Positions 38,101 to 47,685 of a stretch of 64,000 bases of DNA are shown piece by piece. A model generated the notes under the pieces. The model was not told the origin of the DNA. It was given only the letters and a program-made list of their open reading frames with translations, and made no database searches. The position numbers and the translations under genes are program-made. How positions within the stretch are numbered: the stretch's first letter is position 1; every line of letters begins with the position of its first letter. The stretch comes from Primula veris (Eukaryota; Streptophyta; Magnoliopsida; Ericales; Primulaceae), in assembly GCA_963682055.1 (NCBI GenBank), contig OY821743.1:33900702-33964701 (forward strand). Reading direction: 5' to 3'.

Positions 38101-41100
38101 TAAGCCCTGCCTATTCATCTAGGCACCCAGGCCCCACCTCACGCCTTTAGTCCAACTAGCGAATTTTGAAACCCTCCATGCCCTAGACTAACCAAATACC
38201 ATCAAGGAAACAGCATATACAAAAAAGACCTTTTCACACAAATAGAAAAATAAATAAATCCAAAACTAACCTTCTTCAAAAAAGAAGTGGCAGTCCTCGA
38301 GAGCTCGAACAAACGTATCCGAGACGGAAAAATAACCAATACATTAAAGCTCATAAACAAAAAGACAAACACCCTGAGCTGAAAAAATGCCACCAAATCA
38401 AGTCCTAAATTAACCAAATACTATCCCAGAAACATCATTCAAAAACCCTTTTCACAAAAAAAAAAATTGAAAAATATCCAAAATACCCTTCTTGGAAAAT
38501 GACGATGCACTCCTTTAGAGAACGATAGAACACGTCCAAGTCGGAAAAAGAAACAAAAAGGAAACCCAAAAAAGTAAGCCTAAAGCCAACTTAGTGACAA
38601 ATCAAATAAGTAAAAAACCAAACATCTTGAGATCATAATATGCAACCAAATCAAAGCCCAACTTAACTAAATACCATCAATTAAACAATGTATAAAAATA
38701 AAAAAACACAACCAAAATTATATCCAAGAGGACTCTTCTTTATAGCATGGCACTCCTCAAGAACTCATTCGAATGCATCCCAGTCGGAGAAAATAACAAA
38801 ACTACACTAAAGCTCATAAGTAAAAACAAACAATCTTTAGCTCAAAGTATGCAAATAAATTAACCAAACATCATCACAGAAACATCATATACAAAAAAAA
38901 TACTTGTACAAAACAGAGAAATAAATTTAAAAAAAAACCTTCTCTGTAAAATGAGGTGGCAATCCTCGAGAGCCAGAAGTAACATGTCCGAGTCAGAAAT
39001 GAAACCAAACCCCAAGAAAGGAAGCTTTTAAGTTGACGCTCGCTAACCAAGTTACATTAAAGCTCCTAAGCAAAACCAACAAACAACCTGCGCTCTAGAT
39101 AAGCAACCAAATCAACCCCTGGATTAACAAAATACCATTAAAGAAATGGAAAAACCCTTTTCCTCATTCAATTTAAGAAATCCTAGATTACCCTACTTTG
39201 AAAATGGCGTGGCACTCCTTTAGAGCCCGTTCTAACGTATCTGAGTCGAACAAAAAGTAACCGTACCCCAATAAAGGTAAGCCTTTAAGCTGATTAGGTG
39301 ACTAAACCAATTTACACTTCTCCTAAGCAAAATAAACAAAAACACTAGCTCAAAATATGCAAACAAAACAAGCCCTAGATTAACCAAACACCATCAAAGA
39401 AACAGAGGATATGCAAAAAACTCTTTTCACAAAAAAACATTAAAAATCTTTCCAAAATACCCTTCTCTGCAAAATGACTGTGCACTTCTCCGGATCCTGA
39501 ATGAAACCTTTCGAATCTGAAAAGTAACCAAATCAAGCCCTAAATAAACACAATTTCAATAAAGAAACAGCCTATACAAAACAAACAAAAAAAACTAGTC
39601 AAAATATAGAAAAAATATCCCAAAAATATCCTTCTCTGCAGTTTTTAAGAGCCCGGACGAACCCATCTGAGACAGACACCATAAATAACGAAACCTTTTC
39701 ACAAAAAATAAATATTCCAGAACACCCTTCTTTAAAACTACGAGAAACCCCAAACAATTAAGCCTTTATGTTAACCAACCAAATTCACACCCTTCTTTAT
39801 AACTACGATAAAACCCAAACAATTAAGCTTTTATGTTAACCAACTAAATTCAATCAAAGTCCATACGCAAAGCTCATTATATGCCCAAATCAAGCCCTGA
39901 ATTAACCAACAGCAAAAACATATTTCACAAATAACAGAAAATAAATATTTTCAAATATACGCGTCTCTGAAAAATGACATGGCAGTCCCTGAGAGCCCGA
40001 ACAGACACGTCCGAATAAAAAAAAAAGTAACAAAAAGGAACCCTGAAAAGTAAGCTTCTAAACTAAACAAGTGACTAACAGAATAAGCAAAATCAACATA
40101 AGCTCAAAATATGCAACAAAATCAAAGCCTAAGTTCACATAATATACCTAAAACACTAAACTAACATAGTAACATAATATGGGGAAAAAAACCATAGCAA
40201 TTAACAAACAACTTGAGCTCAAAATATGCAACAAAATCTAAGTCCTAAATTAACATAATACTAATTTAAAAACCCGCAAAAGATTGTCAATTAACAAATT
40301 ATACAAGACAATCCTAAATTAACACAGTATACAACAGTAAAAGAACCCCAAAAAGTAAATCGCAAAAGATCCTAAATTAACAAAATATGCAACAACAAAA
40401 ACAAAAACCCCAAGTTAACATAATGTACCAAAAACACTAAACTAACATAATACAGCAAACAAAACCTAAATTAACTAAATGTAAAAAAAATTTACATAAT
40501 GAACCAAAAACACTAAACGAACATGATTAGCAAACAAAACCTAAATTAACAAAATGTAAAAAAAAAACAAGTTAACATAACGTACCAAAAACACTAAACT
40601 AACATAATATAGCAAACAAAATCTAAATTAACAAAATATAAAACAACAACAAAAAAACGCAAGTTAACATAATGTAACAAAAACACTAAACTAGCATAAC
40701 ATAGAACAAAAAACCCACTTCACAAAGAAATAGAAATAATAAATAATTCCAAAAATACCCTTTTTTGCAAGATGATGTGGCAGTCCTTGAGACCCCGAAC
40801 AAAGTCGTCGGAGTCACAAAATATACCAAAAAAACTAAATTAACAAAATATACAACAAAAAACCCTAAGTTCACATAATATACTACAAAAAAACACTAAA
40901 CTAACATAACATAGAACAAAGAACCGAAATCACAAAAACAGAGAAAAATTAAAAATAATAACCCAAAAACACCTTTTTCTGCAAAATGACGTGGCAATCC
41001 CCGAGAGCCTGAACAAACACTTCGTAGTCACAATACGTAACAAAAACGAACACTCACCTCTCAGCCGTATCCCTATCGTGAGCAACGACACACTCGTCTA

Positions 41101-43225
41101 CCTTCATGTACTTCGAAAAGTGCTCCTTCAGTGGCACGTCACTCGTCTCCCTCAAACCCGAACCCCAAACACACAAACGGCTGTAGAGCCAAATTTTACA
41201 AGCATAAAACTGGGGCCAACAAAATTATAGGGGCCCATTTTTTCCCTTTATATATGAAATTACTAATATACCCTTAAGAAATAATAGTATTTTATTTTAT
41301 TATTAATATACAGTTGACCACAAAAAAAATCCAAGTTTTATTCCCAAAAAAAAAAAAACACATAACAGCCTTTGTCTCTCACAAAGCGTAACAAAGGTAA
41401 TTGATTTTCTACTTCTCTATGTAAATAAAGTCTTTACATCACTACTTGTAAGTTAATTTTGATTTGTCACAAAGCGTAACAAAGGTAATTGATTTTCTAC
41501 TTTTCTATGTAAATAAAGTCTTTACATCACTACTTGTAAGTTAATTTTGATTTGATAAACTCAAAATAAGTTAAACAAAATTACTCTCCTCTGGAATTCT
41601 AATAGATTTGGGGGTTTATTCGGATCCATTTTTGTTATCTTAATTTTTTTAAGATAGGCTACCCTAATTTTTTATGGATTATAATTAAATAAAAAACAAT
41701 CCAATCTAATGGTCAATAAAAAATATGAAAAAAAATATATGTAAGAAAAGGGTTGACACGATTACATATATCCGATACTTTTTCGGTACGATTGATAAAT
41801 TTGATTTTTATTTTTTACGTAATGTATCTGAAATGCAATCGATATTTTTTCGGTACGGTTGATAATAATTATTTTTTTCATACGGTGCACTATAACTTAT
41901 TATGTGTCAACCAATAGAATATTTTAGTTTTAATTTTAAATTAATATTAGGGTAATAGTTATTTTAGGTTCATTAATAGGTGTTGGGTTTTTAGTGGATG
42001 ACACGTATTTACCAGGTTTATGGTAGTGTTACTCTAAAATAACATACCGTAATCGCATTGAGAACTTCTTCTTTTTTTAGCTGCTCGTGTTACCGAGAAG
42101 TGTTACCGAGAAGTGTATGTAGACAATCCTACGTAGTAATATTTCCATAATTTTTGTTAAACCTTGATGAGATTGCTTTTGATCGAATAGCTCCAAAAAA
42201 CTATGGTAGGCTAACCTAAAAAAAGTAATACAGTAAAAATGAATCCGCTTTATTCATATAGGCCTATAACTCATGAGTTTTTTATGATGATTTAGACAAC
42301 TAAATTTGGGGGTTTTAAATTAATATTTTAATTGGATATATTTATTCTCAATTTTGTGTATACGATTGATTTAGTAATTTATTCTGATAATTTATCAGGT
42401 GTGCTTGAGCCCGATTATTTACTTAAAACATGGTGGGAAAAAGATAAATTATCAATTCAAGTGTTTTTTTTAATATTTTAATGGTTAAAGTAATGTTTGT
42501 ATTTAGGGCCCATTTTTTTTATCGGCTTTGGGTCTCCAAAATGCTGGAGACGACACTGCCCAAAAAGTAAGCTTTTAAACTAAGTGACTAACCAGATAAG
42601 CAAAAACACAAACAACTTGAGCTCAAAATTTGGCCTAAATTAAACAAAATAAATAAAAAAACCCTAAATTAACAAAATATACAACAATAACAAAAACCCC
42701 GAGTTCACATAATATACCAAAAACACCAAATTAACAAAATATACAAAAGAGTAACCACAAAAAGTAAACAGCAAAAAATCCTAAATTAACAAAATATACA
42801 AAAAAAAAAGTTAAAATAATGTAACAAAAACACTTAACTAACATAATAAACAAAAAAAAAAACCTAAATTAACAAAATATACAACAACAAAAAAACCAAG
42901 TTAACATAATGTACCAAAAACACTAAACTAACATAATATAGGAGTTAAAACCCACTTCACAAAAAAACTAGAAAAAAAATAAAATAAAATCCAAAAACAC
43001 CTTTTTCTGCAAGATGACGTGGCAGTCCCCGAGAGCCCGAACAAACGCTTCGTATTCACAAAAAGTAACAAACCCGAACCCTCGCCTCTCACCGGTATCC
43101 CTATCATGAGCAACGACACACTCGTCTATCTTTCCGTACTTCAAAAAGTGCTCCTTTAGTACAACGTCACTCGTCTCCCTCGATAACCCACCAATAAAGA
43201 GCTTTAGCCTGTCACAATCCGCCAT
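35124..43225 (-). CDS. hnRNP-like RNA-binding protein, two RRMs, two exons with a 7-kb intron
   Basis: Exon 1 (43001-43225, 75 codons) encodes RRM1: RNP2 LFIGGL (residues 9-14) and RNP1 RGFGFVTF (48-55), ending [12 protein letters not shown]. Exon 2 (35124-35963) resumes [12 protein letters not shown] after a CTACAG acceptor. It encodes RRM2 (KKIFVGGL ... RGFGFITF) and a Gly/Pro/Tyr-rich tail, ending GSIISGMGR. Joined in phase 0 it gives 354 residues, typical of plant hnRNP1/Musashi-like proteins that bind nuclear or cytoplasmic mRNA. The donor is AAG-GTGTTT, weaker than consensus. The 7,037-bp intron is filled with decayed copies of the exon 1 end. An AAACCCTAA telo-box lies upstream of the ATG. 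No coding lesion is seen in either exon. Whether the long intron is efficiently spliced is inference. Confidence 0.88.
36000..37600. other. Unique-looking 3' part of the RRM-gene intron
   Basis: No gene recognised. Around 36905-37060 are short inverted motifs (TGGTCCACCCATTAAAAATGGTGG and later TTGGTAGACATGGTCCACC), possibly a small element. Confidence 0.35.
37605..40830 (-). repeat. Tandem array of decayed copies of the RRM1 exon end within the intron
   Basis: About ten cores recur at roughly 37605, 38270, 38490, 38735, 38935, 39190, 39465, 39640, 39955 and 40755, mostly every 200-320 bp. On the minus strand each encodes a version of the exon 1 terminus (for example [13 protein letters not shown] at about 39965-40005; [14 protein letters not shown] at about 38943). 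Each is followed by a donor-like GGGTATTTTGG or similar. The intervening DNA also repeats (CAAATCAAGCCCTAAATTAACC, ATACAAAAAACCCTTTTCACA). The unit is therefore the end of exon 1 plus adjoining intron. Copies are heavily mutated and none is a complete RRM. The plus-strand signature is ATGACGTGGCANTCC...GAGAGCCCGAACAA. Confidence 0.88.
40406..40710. repeat. Roughly 80-bp AT-rich tandem repeat in the RRM intron
   Basis: About four units share AAGTTAACATAATGTACC, AAAAACACTAAACTAACATA and CCTAAATTAACAAAATGTA, separated by poly-A of variable length. Similar units recur at about 42800-42950, next to the true exon 1. Each long exon copy is thus bordered by the same repeat. Confidence 0.8.
40973..41165 (-). 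pseudogene. Near full-length duplicate of RRM exon 1, disabled
   Basis: The minus strand encodes [20 protein letters not shown], then [12 protein letters not shown], and ends [12 protein letters not shown] before the same AAG-GTGTTTTTGG donor as exon 1. An in-frame TGA replaces the codon after AER, just before the RNP1 region, and several RNP1 residues are changed. The first codons of RRM1 (RNP2) are missing. It lies 2 kb downstream of the functional exon in the intron and is the best preserved member of the array. Confidence 0.9.
41175..42555. mobile_element. Insertion of unclear type in the RRM intron
   Basis: About 1.4 kb interrupts the exon-derived array. Its edges carry GGGGCCAACAAAATTATAGG and GGGCCC at the left, and GGGCCC...TTTGGGTCTCCAAAATGCTG...GACACTG at the right. 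These recall hAT-like termini, but I cannot show a clean inverted repeat or target duplication. Inside, 41381-41467 is repeated at 41469-41553 (period 88 bp, beginning ACAAAGCGTAACAAAGGTAA). No coding sequence is recognised. Confidence 0.45.
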
Positions 43226-43329
43226 TGTTGGGTGGGTTTAGTAACTTTAGTTAATTAAATGGACTGAATTGGTGTGGGTTGGGAATTTGAGGGGGGGAAT
43301 GTGAAAGAAAAGGGGAACTTTGTAGTGAG

Positions 43330-43338
43330 AAACCCTAA
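43330..43338 (-). promoter_or_regulatory. Telo-box upstream of the RRM gene
   Basis: AAACCCTAA on the plus strand (TTAGGGTTT in gene orientation) lies about 105 bp upstream of the ATG. Telo-boxes of this form are common near transcription starts of plant translation and RNA-binding genes. Function here is inferred from position only. Confidence 0.4.
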
Positions 43339-44584
43339 CTGCTAAGTGAAAAAATATATTTGAGATCTGAGAGAAATTAATTTCACCGAGATAAGAGGAG
43401 GTAAATGTTTTTTTTTTTTGTTATAATTGGGTTAAATATGAAAGGGGATCCTTGAAATATGGGTGATTTATATATTAGCCCCTGCAAAAAATAGCTCTAT
43501 TTTTCCGCCATTATTTTATAGCTATTTTTATCCAATTAGGGGACTAGTGTTTAATAAAATAATGGAATTGTTGTCATTTATTCTTTCATACCAAAAGTGA
43601 ATGTAACTGCGTAAACATCCGTCAAAGATAGATATTCAAATGTGAGATATAATGACTATAATTTCATTGATCTACGTCGTCAAAGCTTTAATTGAACAAA
43701 AAAATGTTAGATTGGATAAAAAATGGTAAAACTTGAAGGATACTAAACAACAATTTTGGATAATAATTGGGTAAATTATGAAATGGCCTTATGAAATATG
43801 GGTGATTTGTAATAAAACCATCCCCAACCACGAATATAAATTGTCTTTTTAAAAAAATAAAAATAAATAAAGACTTGTTACCTGAAAATAAGTAATTTAA
43901 AAAGTGACCTATTAAAGTAAAGAATGTAATAAAAAATGCATTTATGAATACAAATTATTAGAAACTTGCATTTTTATACCATCAACATAAGAATTTTTTT
44001 TTGTTATTCTTCTGTATTAACACGACAAATAGAAGAATTTTCCGCCGCTTGAGGGATCGATGTTATAGTCACGGATATAAAACTACTCGCCAAAACAATG
44101 TACTGGAGTTTCACTTGGACTCATATCGCTCAAGCTAAAGTACGATATTTTAATATCATCTTACGTTTGTATCGGGCCAGTTTTGGCCTCTTTTGTGCAT
44201 TTTAATGTTATTATCATTTTGACAAAAAAAAAAAACTAATAATTGCTATCATTAACATGGTTTGTGTGATAAGGAGTACATGTTTGTCACAACTTTATCT
44301 TGAAAATTTCATAACTTGAACTTTTTAATCCATTCTAAGGAATCTTCTTTTTGTATATGTATCTTTTAAGTTATCTAAATCTAAAAGATAGGAGCAACAA
44401 TTAAAGAAAAAGAAAGTAAATGGTGTGTTTGGGCCATTTGTAAGTGAACTTTAAACTAAAAGAACCAAATCAGTAATTAAATACTACTTACAATACATAG
44501 AGTAGTAATAAGCAGTTATTATCAAAATTAAATTAAATTAAGCAGTTACATTACATTACAATTTAGGCCATTATCACTGCACGG
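43339..44584. other. Promoter side of the RRM gene and AT-rich spacer
   Basis: No gene recognised. The phrase TGAAATATGGGTGATTTRTA occurs twice, at about 43455 and 43793, with similar flanking sequence, suggesting an old local duplication. Confidence 0.4.
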
Positions 44585-45275
44585 AAGAAGGGATGACTAA
44601 AGAAAGTCGATTGACCTCATAAGTTTGTTAACATTTTCAAAAAAAGTTTGTTAACATTTACAATAATCTCATGTCCAAAATGACACAAATGTACAACTTT
44701 ATACTCAATGATTCGTTTATGTTGAATTCTCTTTTTCCGCTATCCGATACAGGTTTGGATTTCTTTAAAACATTTTTTTAAAAAAACCTACTCAAAATGA
44801 CCTTAAACGAAAAGGAAACAAAGAAAAAATAAATGAAATTATTTTCCATTTATATGTTTGGAAGATTGGGAAAAGAATGAGAAAATGAAAATAAAACAAC
44901 AGTAAAATGTCTCGTTTATTTTCATAACAGGTGATTTAATTTTAAATAAAATACTTATTCTTCAAAGAAGTGACATATTTTTTTTTAAAAGTGATTTGAG
45001 TTTTTTTTATTTGGATATTTTTTTTATATACTTTTTATCAATTTTTATAAAGATTGATCACAAGAAAACTAAAATTTGGAGGAGAGAGACACACACACAT
45101 AGCGGGGGACAATTGGAATAGCTAATTACGAAAAAAAACAATATTTAGAGAAATGCAAAACAATATAGAAAAGGATAAATCAACGTAAACGAATTATTGA
45201 GTATAAAGTTGTGTCATTTTAGACATGGGGTTATTTTGGCCAATTGAATTTCTTTAGTCAACTCATCCCTTCTTT
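44585..45275. mobile_element. MITE-like element with long terminal inverted repeats
   Basis: The left end GAAGAAGGGATGACTAAAGA and the right end read on the minus strand (AAGAAGGGATGAGTTGACTA) start an inverted repeat of more than 100 bp. It includes CATGTCCAAAATGACACA / CATGTCTAAAATGACACA and TTTATACTCAATGATTCGTT / TTTATACTCAATAATTCGTT. The left arm has a short internal duplication (AGTTTGTTAACATTT). No ORF. Long inverted repeats suggest a Mutator-type non-autonomous element, but no 9-bp target duplication was found. Confidence 0.65.
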
Positions 45276-45276
45276 T

Positions 45277-45582
45277 GGGGAAAAATTTATACGGTATTAT
45301 TATAAGTGTTTAATAACTTAGATATTAGACTATCACTTTTAACTATTTACATACTGATTTATCATTTTCTCTTAATTAAGGACCTAACAGCATAATTTGA
45401 CGAAATTGCGGTCATTATATCTCAAGTTTCGAGATATATTTTTTATGGGTGTTGACAAAATTATACTCACTATGTGATATGTGACAAAATGTATAAATCA
45501 GTTCCTAAATTGTTAAAAATGGTAGTCCGATACCCGATTGTTAACCATTGGTAATAAAAATACAATAAACATGTTTTTCCCC
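45277..45582. mobile_element. MITE-like element related to the one at 52761-53453
   Basis: The ends GGGGAAAAA and TTTTTCCCC are inverted. The interior (TCTTAATTAAGGACCTAACA, TCGTTATATCTCAAGTTT-like, CACTATGTGATATGTGACAA) resembles 52850-52985 inside the aldo-keto reductase pseudogene. Boundaries and target duplication are uncertain. Confidence 0.45.
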
Positions 45583-46538
45583 TACTTATTTGAAACTTTT
45601 AGCTTTCAGTTGACTTACTAATGACCGGACGAGTTGCAAATGTAACAATTTTGTTCTCTAGATTTTTTTACTCAAGATTGATTATAGTGGTATGGTAAGT
45701 AGTTGTGTTGTAGATGGTGTACAATTTTTCCACGTTCTTTTTCCTTAGGTATTTATGTATACATATACTAGCATATATATATATATATATATATATGATC
45801 CACGCGATTTATGATGAAACACATGGATTAAAGATAATATGTTTGCAAGATAAACGTTTGTTCTAACGAAAAAAAAACTCTAAATGTAATAACTGTTTAT
45901 ATAATAAAATAGTTAAAATCTACCACTCTTCTATGAATAACGCAATAAGAATAAATTACTATAGAATAAATTGAAGGGCTTTTACCTTGAATAGAGAGAA
46001 TTCTAAATACAACAAAGTTTCTTAAATATAAATTCTAAGTACTAAATATTCATGTTAATTTCCCTTAAGTTTTGGGTAATTAAGCATATCATATAAAGAA
46101 AGTGGGACCAAAAACCCAAAAACCCAGATATACAATGAGGATAATACCCTATAACTATACAAGACAACTAATTCTTAATTAAGTTATAGATAAGGTATCG
46201 ATACAAAATTTACCCTATAACTACACAAGGCAACAAGTATGTTCTAAACAAATAACTGAACAAAGGTCTAAACCTAGTAGCGTACTAAGCCAAGTCATAA
46301 CAAACGATATGCTAGACATGTATGAACAACTATGATCAAAACTATATACATCTAAAAAAGAGTAGATGTGGCTCACTAAACAAAGATACAGCATAAAAAA
46401 GTATTCTACATAAAGAAATATAAGTCTAAGCAAAGATCGAAGCAAAATAAATTAAATTGGAAGTATCAACCACGAGACTCAAACAAGTAGTATCTAAAAA
46501 GAATATCTATCTTAATATCGGCTAGGATTACTTGACAT
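45583..46538. other. AT-rich spacer with (AT)n microsatellite
   Basis: An AT dinucleotide run lies at about 45770-45796. No gene recognised. Confidence 0.5.
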
Positions 46539-46543
46539 ACTAC

Positions 46544-46896
46544 TGTTAGGGTCGATACAGGCGAATCAATGAAAGACAGAAATACTAAAACCGAGCACAC
46601 ACACGCTTTGATAACGGAGTTCACCCAAATTGGCTACGTCTCCGGGCCGCTACACGTGGCACTTAATATATATATTAAAAGAGGATTACAAACGTAATCT
46701 AGCTAGATCACAAAGTTATGGTTCTCTCGCAACTAGAACTCTCTCTTTATAATATAGAGGTGTTTGTGTAGGTGTAATTAAAATACAAGATATTGGGGCA
46801 TATAAATAGGACCCTTAGTGGGTCATATTACAATTCCAAGTGATGTGAGATAATTTGAAAACATGGCCAAACCTCATTTGGCTCCACAACTCAACA
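46544..46896. mobile_element. Solo LTR, 353 bp, copia-like
   Basis: The sequence starts TGTTAGG, ends CAACA, and is flanked by a perfect 5-bp duplication ACTAC (46539-46543 and 46897-46901). It contains GAGTTCACCCAAATTGGCTA followed by CGTCTCCGGG, which I recall from LTRs of Tork-like copia elements. No internal domain is present, so this is the product of LTR-LTR recombination. It lies about 0.8 kb upstream of the aldo-keto reductase ATG. Confidence 0.85.
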
Positions 46897-46901
46897 ACTA
46901 C

Positions 46902-47273
46902 TAGTCACATGAAATCACAGGCACCAGCAATCTGCAACAAGACTCATAGTCGGTTTTACAAATCGTCGCGCTTCTACCTACATATCGAATCAAATAAATA
47001 CAAAGTTAAAGCATATATCCAAATAAGGTACTTAGACTTCAATTACTCCAAACGGAATCAAAAGTCTCATTCGCCATCAGTTATTAGAAGAACGTATTCA
47101 TTAGAAATCATATGTTTATACACAATCATTTTGGTTGACAAGGTTTAAACTGTAACAAATACGTCCAAGAAGATTGAGATTTTTTTTGCTTGTTACATAT
47201 ATTTGGTTTTTTAAGGGTAATATAAATAGGTCCAAGTATCATACTATTAATATAAATAAACTAAAAAAAATTT
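46902..47273. other. Distal promoter side of the aldo-keto reductase gene
   Basis: Nothing recognised apart from AT-rich sequence and the start of the MITE that follows. Confidence 0.35.
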
Positions 47274-47479
47274 GAGACTGTCAAATTTTATCAATTTTTT
47301 TTAAAAATCTCTCAATCTATTTTAATAATTAGAAATATCGCTAATCAATTTAGGCTATATCCGTAATTAGTAAAATATAATGAGGATAAATTATTAATTA
47401 ATTATATTAGGTATATTGGTAATTATTAAAACATAGTGAAGATATTTTTTTAAAAATTAGACAAAATTTGACAGTTTCA
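47274..47479. mobile_element. MITE in the aldo-keto reductase promoter
   Basis: The ends GAGACTGTCAAATTTT and, read on the minus strand, GAAACTGTCAAATTTT begin an inverted repeat of about 35 bp that runs into ATTTTTTTTAAAAAT. The interior is AT-rich. It ends about 20 bp before a TATA-like sequence. Confidence 0.7.
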
Positions 47480-47495
47480 TTTTTCTTGATCGACT

Positions 47496-47507
47496 TATAT
47501 ATATAAA
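47496..47507 (+). promoter_or_regulatory. TATA-like element for the aldo-keto reductase gene
   Basis: TATATATATAAA lies about 180 bp upstream of the likely ATG at 47686. That spacing allows a leader of roughly 150 bp. Confidence 0.45.
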
Positions 47508-47685
47508 GTTATCAGATGCCATGTAAAATGGAAAATCCATAGAGAAAACTCGTACGCGCGTCTCTGAAGTAGGTAAAATACAAAGTAGGTAATTCTCCAT
47601 GTTTTTTTATTTATAGATAGTAGTTTCAGTTACTCTTGGTAATTAAGAAAGAAAATATTTTATGTTCAAAAGAATGAGTGAGAAC

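Noticed and set aside
38202..40874. Short minus-strand ORFs (RTATS...KK) as small peptides
   Set aside because: They are out-of-frame readings of the decayed exon 1 copies in the RRM intron.
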